Below, piece by piece: positions 1-6,842 of a stretch of 52,567 bases of DNA (the stretch's first letter is position 1; the number at the start of each line of letters is the position of its first letter). The notes beneath the pieces are model-generated. The model searched no databases. It saw only the letters and a list, made by a program, of their open reading frames with translations, and was not told where the DNA came from. Source of the DNA: a virus; the IMG/VR virus record IMGVR_UViG_3300034104_007004, positions 1-52,567 of that record. One strand, given 5' to 3'. The position numbers and the translations under genes were made by a program.

Positions 1-918
1 TACACTTTGACCTGTAAATTGAGAGAAGTAACTTTCCCTATCTATACCGTTAGAATCAATTGAATTGAAGTATATTCCTCTGCCATTTATAGTCAATTCA
101 TTAGGGTTGGTAGTTCCTGTTTGGACTGCACCTTGGTTCATAATTGTATTACCTGTAGCTGGGAAGTTGTAAGGTAATACAATTAAATTAAATCCATAAC
201 CCGTCACAGGTATTGGACTTGTTGATGGTGTTGGGGTTAATGTTGGAGTTGGTTGAGGTTCTGATGTTGATGAAGGTGTTGGCGTTACTGGAACTTCAGT
301 TGAAGTTGCTGTTGGAGTTGGTTGAGGTTCTGATGTTGATGAAGGTGTTGGCGTTACTGGAACTTCAGTTGAAGTTGCTGTTGGAGTTGGTTGAGGTTCT
401 GATGTTGATGAAGGTGTTGGCGTTACTGGAACTTCAGTTGAAGTTGCTGTTGGAGTTGGTTGAGGTTCTGATGGTGTGGGTGTTAAGGTGGAGGTTAGTG
501 TTGGGGTAAGTGTTGGTAAAGCGGTTACAGATGGTGTTGGCGTTGGTGTTGGAGTTATTGACACCCAAGAATTCCAATAACCATTACTTGTTAACCATGT
601 TGACGCATCATTACCAGTTGCAAATGTTTGACCACTTGAGACATATTCCGCAATTTCAATAAAAGATGATTCGGTCAAAAACTCTGACCTGAAAAACCCT
701 ACCCCAGCAATTGGTCCATCAGGGCTTGGGTGGTTTTGTTCGGGAACTGAATAACATATTACATAACCTAAATCTTCATCAGGACCGTTCCACCATCTTA
801 CTCCTCCATATCCACCTGAATAATTTTGAGGTGTTATACCAATAGCAATTTGACCAACTTGTTCAGTTTCAGCAATTGGTGCTCCGGAGTTAAAGGCAAA
901 AGGACGAGCTGTGGGCAT
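1..918 (-). CDS. Thr/Pro-rich fibre-like virion protein, C-terminus beyond window
   Basis: An open minus-strand frame of 306 codons begins with ATG at 918 (MPTARPFAF) and runs without a stop off the left edge, so the gene is 3'-truncated here. The first ~135 residues look globular (aromatic and Gly-rich). They are followed by a Thr/Pro/Ser linker made of TPTPT and TSTEVPVTPTPSS-type units, partly as an exact 23-residue tandem repeat. A second globular part then reaches the window edge. The composition resembles the protein at 18178-19026. A stalk or fibre role is inferred from this low-complexity linker between globular parts; I recognise no named family. A TATTTATA box lies 15 nt upstream of the ATG, as for the virion genes. 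The Thr/Ser-rich linker would be a natural O-glycosylation substrate, but that is speculation. Confidence 0.8.
   Translation of the reverse strand, partial: MPTARPFAFNSGAPIAETEQVGQIAIGITPQNYSGGYGGVRWWNGPDEDLGYVICYSVPEQNHPSPDGPIAGVGFFRSEFLTESSFIEIAEYVSSGQTFATGNDASTWLTSNGYWNSWVSITPTPTPTPSVTALPTLTPTLTSTLTPTPSEPQPTPTATSTEVPVTPTPSSTSEPQPTPTATSTEVPVTPTPSSTSEPQPTPTATSTEVPVTPTPSSTSEPQPTPTLTPTPSTSPIPVTGYGFNLIVLPYNFPATGNTIMNQGAVQTGTTNPNELTINGRGIYFNSIDSNGIDRESYFSQFTGQSV
242..473. repeat. 69-bp tandem repeat inside the fibre gene
   Basis: Three essentially perfect 69-bp units (242-310, 311-379, 380-448) are followed by a partial fourth ending near 473. The unit is 23 codons in frame with the minus-strand gene and encodes a Thr/Pro/Ser-rich linker segment. 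The near identity at DNA level points to recent expansion and a length-variable stalk. Confidence 0.9.
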
Positions 919-933
919 TTTTTTCTTGTTAAT

Positions 934-941
934 TATAAATA
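934..941 (-). promoter_or_regulatory. TATTTATA box (putative late promoter) for the fibre gene
   Basis: Read on the minus strand the box is TATTTATA, 15 nt before the ATG at 918. The same box recurs upstream of most virion genes in the window. Its role as the gp55-type late promoter is inferred. Confidence 0.5.
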
Positions 942-944
942 CTC

Positions 945-976
945 TTTGGTTGTAAGTTTTTTCTTCACTATATTTG
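945..976 (+). promoter_or_regulatory. Bacteroidota-type promoter, TTTG-N20-TATATTTG
   Basis: TTTG (945-948) and TATATTTG (969-976) are separated by 20 nt, matching the known Bacteroidota housekeeping consensus (TTTG about 19-21 nt before TAnnTTTG). The next start codon is at 996. It is divergent from and adjacent to the late-type box of the fibre gene. Confidence 0.65.
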
Positions 977-995
977 TATTAAATTATTTTTTCAA

Positions 996-1910
996 ATGGC
1001 AAAGATTAAAGAAATCATTGAAATGGCCCCCGCTTCGTTCAAGATAAGTTTGTTGGATGTATTAATGGCGATGGATATGTCAAAAACAAAAAAATATGTT
1101 CCGTTAATGCTCAAGGTCATTCAAAACAAAAATGATGAAAATAACTCTAATAGAGTAGATGAAGATTTTAATGCTGAGATACAAGATTACTATGGAGTTT
1201 CGAATTTACCGGAAACTATTGACCCAAAAGTTGCTTACATGTTGTTGCAAATGATAGGTTCTGATACAACAAGAGATTTGATGAATTTTATGGATTCTTT
1301 TGAAAAGGGTTATTTTAAAGGTGTTGATATTACAACCATCACAACTAAAAAAGAATTAAGTCGGTTGAACGGTCTCACTGCTTTCAACAAAATTGGAAAA
1401 GAACTGGCAAAACAAGTTCAAAAAGATTTTGAGGATGAAGAATGGTTGGTTGTTCGACCTTTTACCTATGAATCATCAGTTAAGTACGGTTACGGTTCAA
1501 AATGGTGCACCTCAATGGAACAATCCGCTGAACAGTTTTTCCGTTATTCAAATAATGGCACACTGATTTATTGCCTAAACAAAAAAACAGGAGATAAAGT
1601 TGCGGCTTACTATGAAATAGGGGAAGGGATTTCTTTTTGGAGTGCTGAAGACAATAGAATAGATTCTATGTTTTCTAACTTACCAAATTACATTATGGGT
1701 GTCATTCGTGGAATTATTACTGAGAATCCTGTTACCAATGCCTCATTAAGTGTTAAAGTTTGGCAAAATTCGAAAAGTTTGTGGGACAAAAGTTGGAAAA
1801 AAGAACGCGTCTTGGAATCCCTCGATGAAACACAATTAGTAAATGTTAATGTTGAAGTTTTTACCCCCCAAGTTAATGATGGTACCGAGGTGTCTGAAAT
1901 CGAATGGTAA
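996..1910 (+). CDS. hypothetical protein with a YGxGxKWCTS motif
   Basis: The protein has 304 residues, and the ATG lies 19 nt downstream of a host-type promoter. The most characteristic segment is in the middle, about residues 165-215: a YGYGSKWCTS motif, then an aromatic stretch and GTLIYCLNKKTGDKVA. This resembles the 'YG..T.WCT' region seen in many phage proteins and in PcfJ-like proteins, whose biochemical role is unknown. The N-terminus (MAKIKEIIEM) is a short helix with an I-x-E, a weak match to the capsid-targeting pattern described elsewhere here. No membrane segment or signal peptide is seen. Function unknown; the family link rests on a single motif. Confidence 0.7.
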   Translation: MAKIKEIIEMAPASFKISLLDVLMAMDMSKTKKYVPLMLKVIQNKNDENNSNRVDEDFNAEIQDYYGVSNLPETIDPKVAYMLLQMIGSDTTRDLMNFMDSFEKGYFKGVDITTITTKKELSRLNGLTAFNKIGKELAKQVQKDFEDEEWLVVRPFTYESSVKYGYGSKWCTSMEQSAEQFFRYSNNGTLIYCLNKKTGDKVAAYYEIGEGISFWSAEDNRIDSMFSNLPNYIMGVIRGIITENPVTNASLSVKVWQNSKSLWDKSWKKERVLESLDETQLVNVNVEVFTPQVNDGTEVSEIEW

Positions 1911-1957
1911 ATTCCTGTAATTTACATTTTTAACAGAGTAGTTACCTTAAAGGTATT

Positions 1958-2749
1958 ATGTTTAACAAAACTTGTTTGCTCATTTATATTGGTAACGGAT
2001 ATTCTGAAAATAGCCCCTCCTATGATGATGCTTATACCTATTCCGTAGATATGCGAGATAACCGAGACAATCATAATAAGATGATTGTGGAACCTCTAAA
2101 GGAGGCTGGTTACAACGTAGATACTATGATTGTGACGAACAAACACAAGTATTACGATAAGTTTGTTGAAGAATATGGTGCAATCCCAATTGAATACGAC
2201 GAGGTTTCTCAAAGTGATTTGAAACTCATGACCAAAATGTATGAGTTTAAAGTTCCTGAAAAGTGGGGACCTGGTAACTTCAGAAGTGGCGGTAGATTTT
2301 TAAAACTTCACCGACCATTTCCTGACCATTATGACCAATATGTTTTTGTAAGGGCAGACGCTCATCTCAAAATGAGACTTGATGAGTTTAAGATTGACGA
2401 TAATAAAATGAATTATTTATGGGGTGAAACTGATTTCAGATATTTCACTGACATGAGACAAAAGTTTCTTGATAACTTGGGACCCGAAAGTTGGTTTTGG
2501 GATAACTATAATCGAGTAGCTGGGAATGTCTTGAGTGTTGTACCCAAGAAATATATCAAAGTTTTTTTATCTTACTATTGGCTCGAACATCTATCACTAC
2601 ATGGTATGATTCGGGATTTATCACCATTGATTACGGTTGAAAATGACGTAAACATCATGATGGGATTGGATAACTTTTATGTTACCGATATCAGATTTAC
2701 GGAAAACCCCGTCTATACATTCAATAAGAAAGATAAAAAACCATCATAG
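1958..2749 (+). CDS. putative glycosyltransferase-like protein
   Basis: This 263-residue soluble protein opens with a hydrophobic strand (CLLIYIGNGY). An EPLKEAGYNVD segment and a central YDQYVFVRADAHLK stretch follow. The last resembles the 'LLTRYD' acidic motif of the sugar-related protein at 51826-52566, so a GT-A-like fold is possible. There is no catalytic DxD as clear as in known families, so the assignment is weak. It follows the 996-1910 gene by 47 nt and is probably in the same transcript. A tRNA-Ala gene with its own promoter begins just after it. It may modify glycans of host or virion; the evidence is motif resemblance only. Confidence 0.5.
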   Translation: MFNKTCLLIYIGNGYSENSPSYDDAYTYSVDMRDNRDNHNKMIVEPLKEAGYNVDTMIVTNKHKYYDKFVEEYGAIPIEYDEVSQSDLKLMTKMYEFKVPEKWGPGNFRSGGRFLKLHRPFPDHYDQYVFVRADAHLKMRLDEFKIDDNKMNYLWGETDFRYFTDMRQKFLDNLGPESWFWDNYNRVAGNVLSVVPKKYIKVFLSYYWLEHLSLHGMIRDLSPLITVENDVNIMMGLDNFYVTDIRFTENPVYTFNKKDKKPS

Positions 2750-2780
2750 TTTGGTGTTTTGAGTTTTTATTGTATATTTG
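2750..2780 (+). promoter_or_regulatory. Bacteroidota-type promoter of tRNA-Ala
   Basis: TTTG (2750-2753), 19 nt, then TATATTTG (2773-2780): a perfect match to the Bacteroidota consensus. The tRNA-Ala gene starts 12 nt later, so transcription would begin a few bases before the mature tRNA. Confidence 0.75.
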
Positions 2781-2792
2781 TAAAAGAATTAA

Positions 2793-2866
2793 GGGCTATT
2801 AGCTCAGTTGGCTAGAGCATCTGCTTTGCACGCAGAGGGTCGGGGGTTCGAGTCCCTCATGGTCCA
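2793..2866 (+). tRNA. tRNA-Ala (UGC)
   Basis: A full cloverleaf can be drawn: a 7-bp acceptor GGGCTAT/ATGGTCC with two G-U pairs, a D arm GCTC/GAGC, an anticodon stem TCTGC/GCAGA with loop TTTGCAC giving anticodon TGC, and a T arm with GGTTCGAGTCC. The discriminator is A, and CCA is not encoded in full. Confidence 0.95.
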
Positions 2867-2894
2867 CATAATATGATTTTAAAAAACTAACAAT

Positions 2895-3053
2895 ATGTCA
2901 AAAAAGTATAGTGATAAACGGAAAGAATCTTGGAATCCTGAGGATTGGCAAGGTCGAAAAAAAGAACAGGTTGAATTTAATTATTTGATGGTAGGTGTTT
3001 CATTGACTATCTTTTTGTTATCAATTGTAGCATCTTTATTATTTATTCTTTAA
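2895..3053 (+). CDS. small single-pass membrane protein, 52 aa
   Basis: ATG at 2895 opens a 52-codon frame ending TAA at 3051-3053. The N-terminal 30 residues are highly charged (MSKKYSDKRKESW start). The last ~22 residues form one hydrophobic helix (LMVGVSLTIFLLSIVASLL) reaching the C-terminus, so an N-in tail-anchored topology is likely. It lies between tRNA-Ala and the 3057 gene, only 3 nt upstream of the latter, suggesting cotranscription. The function is unknown. Small tail-anchored proteins of this kind in phages are often lysis or superinfection factors, but nothing specific supports that here. Confidence 0.65.
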   Translation: MSKKYSDKRKESWNPEDWQGRKKEQVEFNYLMVGVSLTIFLLSIVASLLFIL

Positions 3054-3056
3054 TTT

Positions 3057-3689
3057 ATGTCAGTTCTTAATTCAAATATTCCAAGTTTCAAAGGGTTTGT
3101 AAGAAAATCTTTTTTTACAAAAAATGAACTTGACAAAGATGATTTTTTCAATGTTTACGTCTTTGCAATTCAATCTATTTCAGGGAAAATACTTACATTT
3201 CATGTCATGACAGATGATGGGATGGTTAGAAATAGAATACCATTATCTGAAGTATACACAAAAATTCCAACAAACGATATCCCCTTCAATTATAAACAAC
3301 TTTGGGATTGTTTTAGCGAGAATGTTTCTGTTATTGACTACGACTTTTTATCGTTTCACCGAGCACAAATTGTGTTAAGAGACGGTTCAAAAGTTTGGGG
3401 AACTTATATTTTTACTGTTGATTGGTATAATAACCCCTACAGTGATGAACCATCAGATTACAAGTGTGGGCATATTTTCAAATCAGACGAGGGATATCTA
3501 CTTTGTCAACCAAACAACAGAATTTTTTGGAGGGACTCCAATTGGGTAACCAAAAAACTACCTGATGATTTAAAACAATTCAAAGTGGATACCGATTTAC
3601 CCTCAGTTGAAAACCAATCTGACCGATGGGTCACCGAAGATTCTAACAATTTTTATTACGACATTAGAGAAAATGATACGACGACCTGA
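3057..3689 (+). CDS. hypothetical protein, 210 aa
   Basis: A soluble protein of mixed alpha/beta character rich in aromatic residues, with no signal peptide or transmembrane helix. I recognise no family. Its start lies 3 nt after the stop of the small membrane protein and a TATTTATT sequence sits 9 nt upstream, inside that gene. Its 3' end overlaps the next frame (start 3673) by 17 nt, so the two are translationally linked. It belongs to the compact run of small accessory genes at 2895-5337. Confidence 0.75.
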   Translation: MSVLNSNIPSFKGFVRKSFFTKNELDKDDFFNVYVFAIQSISGKILTFHVMTDDGMVRNRIPLSEVYTKIPTNDIPFNYKQLWDCFSENVSVIDYDFLSFHRAQIVLRDGSKVWGTYIFTVDWYNNPYSDEPSDYKCGHIFKSDEGYLLCQPNNRIFWRDSNWVTKKLPDDLKQFKVDTDLPSVENQSDRWVTEDSNNFYYDIRENDTTT

Positions 3690-3873
3690 TTTACGAAATG
3701 AAAGTCCTTGGATTAAAGTAGATAAACAAACTTACCAAATTCTTCAAATTGGTAGTTGGGAAGAAATTAACGAATCCGAAATTAATGGACACACAATGAC
3801 ACTTTCAATTTATGATTTGATTTGTGAGGACCGTTACGACAAAAAACTTATCGACGGGGTAGAAAATTCCTGA
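3673..3873 (+). CDS. hypothetical protein, 66 aa
   Basis: The likely start is the ATG at 3673 (MIRRPDLRNESPW), which overlaps the previous gene by 17 nt; an upstream in-frame ATG at 3607 would overlap far more. The product is a 66-residue acidic soluble protein with no recognisable motif. It ends 36 nt before the next gene, which has its own promoter. Nothing in the sequence identifies its role. Confidence 0.65.
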   Translation: MIRRPDLRNESPWIKVDKQTYQILQIGSWEEINESEINGHTMTLSIYDLICEDRYDKKLIDGVENS

Positions 3874-3874
3874 T

Positions 3875-3905
3875 TTTGAATATTCAGTTTTTCTTCGTAT
3901 ATTTG
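3875..3905 (+). promoter_or_regulatory. Bacteroidota-type promoter 4 nt before an ATG
   Basis: TTTG (3875-3878), exactly 19 nt, then TATATTTG (3898-3905). Only four bases (TTGG) separate the box from the ATG at 3910. Because transcription in this promoter class begins a few bases after the box, the mRNA would start at or very near the start codon, i.e. leaderless. Confidence 0.75.
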
Positions 3906-3909
3906 TTGG

Positions 3910-4509
3910 ATGAAAGTTTTATTCTTAGATAACGATGGGGTAATTTGTCTCTCCAATAATTGGGGTGGACGAACCAAGAAATGGGCTAAATACCGTTCTA
4001 AGAACCCTTCTTCTCCTGAGTCAAAGTCCGAAGCTCCCGTTGATGTTAGATTCGATAATTTCGATGAAAAATCAGTTAGAATTCTGAATGAGATTTTGAA
4101 AAAGACAGGTTCTGAAATTGTTGTCAGTTCTGATTGGAGATTCCACGCTACTTTGAACGAGTTGGGTGAATATTACCTATCACAAGGTGTCTGCAAAAAA
4201 CCTATCGCAACGACCGATATGTTTAAAGATATATTTCCATCTGAATGGGCAAAACTGAGATTCAGGGCTGACTTAGAATTAGAAAGAAGTATGGAAATTC
4301 AACATTGGTTGGATAATCATTCAGAAGTGACTCATTGGGTTGCGGTTGATGATTTGAACATGTCAATTGAGTTCTTAAGTAGTTATTTTGACTCTAAGGA
4401 TGGTTCAGAGAACAAACCAGGTCTCACGAATTTTGTTTTGACACCCAACTCAAACGAAGGAATAAAACAATCAGGTGTAAAAGAAAAAATCCTTAATTTT
4501 TTGTTATGA
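3910..4509 (+). CDS. HAD-superfamily phosphatase-like protein (HAD_SAK_2-type)
   Basis: This 199-residue protein begins MKVLFLDNDGVICLS, the HAD motif I (DxDGV) with the nucleophile and acid/base aspartates at residues 7 and 9. A conserved SSDWR motif follows near residue 75, characteristic of the HAD domains found in 'Swiss-army-knife' nucleic-acid repair proteins. A later VAVDDLN supplies the motif IV acidic pair. That family is predicted to remove phosphates from nucleotides or RNA ends, comparable to the 3'-phosphatase part of T4 Pnkp; the exact substrate here is unknown. It has its own host-type promoter with a near-leaderless start and overlaps the next gene by an ATGA. Confidence 0.8.
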   Translation: MKVLFLDNDGVICLSNNWGGRTKKWAKYRSKNPSSPESKSEAPVDVRFDNFDEKSVRILNEILKKTGSEIVVSSDWRFHATLNELGEYYLSQGVCKKPIATTDMFKDIFPSEWAKLRFRADLELERSMEIQHWLDNHSEVTHWVAVDDLNMSIEFLSSYFDSKDGSENKPGLTNFVLTPNSNEGIKQSGVKEKILNFLL

Positions 4510-4694
4510 AGTACTTAACTTATTTGATAATAACTCTCGCTTTCTTATCTTTGATAGCGTACGTCATTTGGCTCACGGATAATCCAATGTGGATTCTTAT
4601 GGTGTTTTTCGCACCATTGTTCAAGGACCTCCTGAAAGATTCAGATGACGACAATGACGATGAACCAAATAAAAACACTCAATTAAATGGCTAA
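4506..4694 (+). CDS. small two-helix membrane protein, 62 aa
   Basis: The ATG overlaps the stop of the HAD gene (ATGA at 4506-4509). Residues 4-23 and 28-42 form two hydrophobic helices. An acidic cytoplasm-like tail rich in Asp/Asn follows (DSDDDNDDE). The gene overlaps the next start by 8 nt, so translation is coupled on both sides. Its role is unknown; the tight coupling suggests work with the neighbouring 4687 protein. Confidence 0.65.
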   Translation: MKYLTYLIITLAFLSLIAYVIWLTDNPMWILMVFFAPLFKDLLKDSDDDNDDEPNKNTQLNG

Positions 4695-5337
4695 ATATAA
4701 ACTCCTTGTGAACGGATACGGATTAGACGGTTCCGCCCACACACTTACTGATGAAGAAGTTCAAACCATCCTATCTTTCAAAGAAAAAGAAGGTTATCAA
4801 AATTTGAGTGAGATGTACATGGACCTCCCTGAAATCTTGGAGGATTATGACCACTACACGACAAACTATTGGGTTACTACAACAACAATTGCAACTGAAA
4901 GTTTACACTTTGTGTTACTGAGTGAAAATGGCGAGGTTGTTTGGGATGTAAAACTTGATGAGTTAGACCGTCTCATGGATAAATTTGAGTATCCTGAAAA
5001 TGCCGAGGACCATGATAAGGATATTAATGGTGTTCCCTACGAAGGAAAAGAAAATATCTTACTTGTTTACGAAACCACCAAAGGCACAATGTTCGGGTTT
5101 GATATTGAGTCCGAAGAGGAACCAAAAGCAACTGATTTTGCTGTAACCATACAATCTATGGAAACACCGAAATACGAAGAGGAGTTGGTCTCAAAGGTAT
5201 TCTTCAAGGGTCAGGAGATGGAACGTAACTACGATGAGGAAAACTACCGTGGTAAGAGTCTGACTGTGGAACTCTTCACAATGGACGACCTTGACAACGA
5301 AGATGATTGGGATGATGATGACGATTCGGAAGAATAG
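4687..5337 (+). CDS. hypothetical acidic protein, 216 aa
   Basis: A soluble protein with an extremely acidic C-terminus (last ~16 residues almost all Asp/Glu) and acidic composition throughout. It overlaps the preceding small membrane-protein gene by 8 nt. The N-terminus (MAKYKLLVNGYGLDG) has a beta-strand start reminiscent of the 20233 protein (MSYLIYVNGLGPD), suggesting distant relatedness. No catalytic motif is visible. The acidic tail might serve in DNA mimicry or in partner binding, but this is guesswork. It is the last gene before tRNA-Ser. Confidence 0.7.
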   Translation: MAKYKLLVNGYGLDGSAHTLTDEEVQTILSFKEKEGYQNLSEMYMDLPEILEDYDHYTTNYWVTTTTIATESLHFVLLSENGEVVWDVKLDELDRLMDKFEYPENAEDHDKDINGVPYEGKENILLVYETTKGTMFGFDIESEEEPKATDFAVTIQSMETPKYEEELVSKVFFKGQEMERNYDEENYRGKSLTVELFTMDDLDNEDDWDDDDDSEE

Positions 5338-5346
5338 TTGTCTTTA

Positions 5347-5431
5347 GGAAGGTTGGCAGAGTGGTAATGCAGCGGTTTGCTAAACCGTACATCAATAAAA
5401 TGATGCGTGGGTTCGAGTCCCTCACTTTCCG
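5347..5431 (+). tRNA. tRNA-Ser (GCU)
   Basis: A class II tRNA with acceptor GGAAGGT/ACTTTCC, an anticodon arm with loop TTGCTAA giving GCT, a long variable arm (about 5390-5410) and a T arm GGGTTCGAGTCCC. Discriminator G, as expected for serine. CCA is not encoded. It lies 9 nt after the 4687-5337 gene and is probably processed from that transcript. Confidence 0.93.
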
Positions 5432-5441
5432 CAAAAGAAAA

Positions 5442-5464
5442 GGGACCAATTGGTCCCTTTTTTT
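5442..5464. terminator. bidirectional rho-independent terminator
   Basis: GGGACCAATTGGTCCC (5442-5457) is a perfect palindrome followed by a run of seven T and preceded by A-rich sequence on the other side. It sits between the convergent tRNA-Ser/accessory operon (plus) and the M15 peptidase gene (minus, stop at 5463), serving both. Confidence 0.85.
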
Positions 5465-6191
5465 ATTCTTCAGTATTTTGTTCTTTTCTAAGAGGTCGAT
5501 AGAAGGTAATTAAATCGTAGAGTTTTTCCCTTGGTTGTTCGACGGATTCTCCTAATCCCAACATCCTTCCTGCTTTACCAAAAAATTTACCTAAACCCTG
5601 TTTTTTGGCAAAATTAAGAATTTTACCAATATTTTCAGATGGTTCTTTTTCACCAAAGACATTATATCCGTCTTCTTCTGAAGTCTTACTCCCTTCGGAT
5701 TTTTCTCCTGTGTTAGAAATATGGAGATGGTTGAAGTGATTACCACCAGTATTGGTTTGCCAAAAAATTACTTTTGGATGAGCGTTTTCATCATCTGGGT
5801 TCCACACATAACCCATCTTAACAAGGGCGTCTTTTAACTTGTTTCCCTTCTCTCTGAATTGAGAGTTTCCAGTGGTGGAACTATTTGCTCCTCCCGAATT
5901 TCTACCGTCTATCACGGATACATCCACGGCTTGGTTACTTTTGTGTCTACTACCTTTACCTGTCTGAGCAGAAGGGTGGTCAGTTTTTACTGTGGTGATT
6001 TTTGGTTTCAGACCTACAGTTTGGGCAGCTTGTTCCAAATCATCCAAAAGAGCTCTATTGATGAGGTCTCCTGAAATATCGTCGTCGATTTCAATATATT
6101 CATAGTCACCATCTGATAACTTAATTAAATCCTCATTGAGCTTCATTAAAGAACGCATCTTGGTTAACTCCTCACGTAAAAGTTCTTTCAT
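5463..6191 (-). CDS. M15-type peptidoglycan peptidase with N-terminal capsid-targeting-like helix
   Basis: In this 242-residue protein, residues ~60-160 carry the zinc ligands of the M15 family (D-Ala-D-Ala or L-Ala-D-Glu peptidase): SRHKSNQAVD gives His83 and Asp90, and HLH gives His155/His157. It should cleave peptide bonds in peptidoglycan. The first 20 residues form a basic amphipathic helix ending KLNE, an L-x-E site like T4 capsid-targeting peptides cut by the prohead protease. There is no secretion signal. A TATTTATA box lies 3 nt before the ATG, linking the gene to the late class. I infer an enzyme packaged in the virion or released late; a plain endolysin is the alternative. Confidence 0.82.
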   Translation of the reverse strand: MKELLREELTKMRSLMKLNEDLIKLSDGDYEYIEIDDDISGDLINRALLDDLEQAAQTVGLKPKITTVKTDHPSAQTGKGSRHKSNQAVDVSVIDGRNSGGANSSTTGNSQFREKGNKLKDALVKMGYVWNPDDENAHPKVIFWQTNTGGNHFNHLHISNTGEKSEGSKTSEEDGYNVFGEKEPSENIGKILNFAKKQGLGKFFGKAGRMLGLGESVEQPREKLYDLITFYRPLRKEQNTEE

Positions 6192-6194
6192 AAC

Positions 6195-6202
6195 TATAAA
6201 TA
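6195..6202 (-). promoter_or_regulatory. TATTTATA box 3 nt before the M15 peptidase start
   Basis: On the minus strand TATTTATA is followed by three bases and the ATG at 6191. The spacing repeats that upstream of genes at 16298, 16800 and 40536. Confidence 0.55.
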
Positions 6203-6220
6203 CTCCGAAAAGAGGAATGG

Positions 6221-6294
6221 AGCGAAAGAGGGGATTCGAACCCCCGACCCTCGGCGTGACAGGCCGATATTCTAACCAACTGAACTACCGCACC
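6221..6294 (-). tRNA. tRNA-Asp (GUC) with non-pairing acceptor 3' strand
   Basis: D arm, anticodon arm (TCGGC/GCCGA, loop CTGTCAC, anticodon GTC) and T arm (GGGGG TTCGAAT CCCCT) are well formed. The 5' acceptor strand is GGTGCGG but the strand after the T stem is CTTTCGC, which cannot pair beyond the ends and two G-U pairs. That 3' segment is identical over about 10 nt to the 3' end of the neighbouring tRNA-Gly(ACC). Gene conversion or a recombination scar is likely, and it may not be functional without repair. Confidence 0.6.
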
Positions 6295-6303
6295 AAAAAT
6301 AAA

Positions 6304-6376
6304 GAGTCGAGGCAGGAATCGAACCTATCGCATCACATCGCAAAAAAGGACTGCTCTACCACTGAGCTACTCGACT
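6304..6376 (-). tRNA. tRNA-like gene (Lys-UUU-like) with disrupted anticodon arm
   Basis: The acceptor AGTCGAG/CTCGACT pairs perfectly, the D arm GCTC/GAGC is normal and the T loop TTCGATT is present with a partly mispaired stem. The total length of 73 nt is standard. The anticodon arm, however, is GTCCT-TTTTTGC-GATGT, which does not form a stem. If aligned by position the anticodon is TTT (Lys). It may be a decaying tRNA or an RNA with another use. Confidence 0.5.
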
Positions 6377-6401
6377 CTTTAAAAAAAGATACAACAAAAT
6401 T

Positions 6402-6788
6402 TCAAAAAACAAAATTTTCAGATAAATGTATTTTGTTTTGTTGATTATTCTTTGTTTTTTCAAGTCTGAGATAAAGACTTGTTGTAGTTTCATCAAATTT
6501 AGATGGTTCTACTTTATAACATATTTCTGTAATCGAATCAACTAAAATAATCCAATCAACAGTTTCCTTATAAGACACACCAGTTTCAGAGTAAAGTTTA
6601 CACCTAATAGTACCATTTTTTGGTGTAACAAACTTTACTTGAACTCTTTTTATCACACCAAATTTATCATCACAAATAATGTCATATGGACAATCATCAC
6701 CAAATGGTTTAGACACCCAATACCCTTTTTTTAGAAGGTGGGTCATAACCAATAACTCACCGATATCACCTTTTATATTAGTTCTCAT
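6402..6788 (-). CDS. PD-(D/E)XK endonuclease-like protein (PDDEXK_5 type)
   Basis: In this 128-residue protein the N-terminal part reads GDIGELLVMTHLLKKGYWV. PYDIICDD and a RVQVKF strand follow. The conserved Glu, Asp and Q-x-K are the catalytic pattern of the PD-(D/E)XK fold, close to the small single-domain group that includes the homing nuclease I-Ssp6803I. It should cut double-stranded DNA with metal ions. It is placed inside a tRNA array, next to two structurally damaged tRNAs, as expected for a homing element, although no intron is visible. A TATTTATA box lies 4 nt before the ATG. Holliday-junction or repair nuclease is an alternative. Confidence 0.75.
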   Translation of the reverse strand: MRTNIKGDIGELLVMTHLLKKGYWVSKPFGDDCPYDIICDDKFGVIKRVQVKFVTPKNGTIRCKLYSETGVSYKETVDWIILVDSITEICYKVEPSKFDETTTSLYLRLEKTKNNQQNKIHLSENFVF

Positions 6789-6792
6789 ATTT

Positions 6793-6800
6793 TATAAATA
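6793..6800 (-). promoter_or_regulatory. TATTTATA box 4 nt before the PD-(D/E)XK gene
   Basis: TATTTATA on the minus strand, then AAAT and the ATG at 6788. It is one of the boxes with a 3-4 nt spacer to the start codon. Confidence 0.5.
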
Positions 6801-6842
6801 TCGTAGAGTATAACAAAGGGTATGTAATGGTTTGATAAAAAG

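Noticed and set aside
242-473. CRISPR-like array
   Set aside because: The repeats are contiguous 69-bp units without spacers and are in frame with a protein; they are coding tandem repeats.
213-509. Plus-strand ORF of 98 aa rich in Leu/Met/Val
   Set aside because: It is the antisense of the TP-rich repeat of the minus-strand fibre gene, whose frame runs through the whole area from 918 to the edge.
6136-6444. Plus-strand ORF of 102 aa
   Set aside because: It is a translation across antisense tRNA genes and has the typical spurious 'RGFEPPTL' and 'RQESNL' strings.
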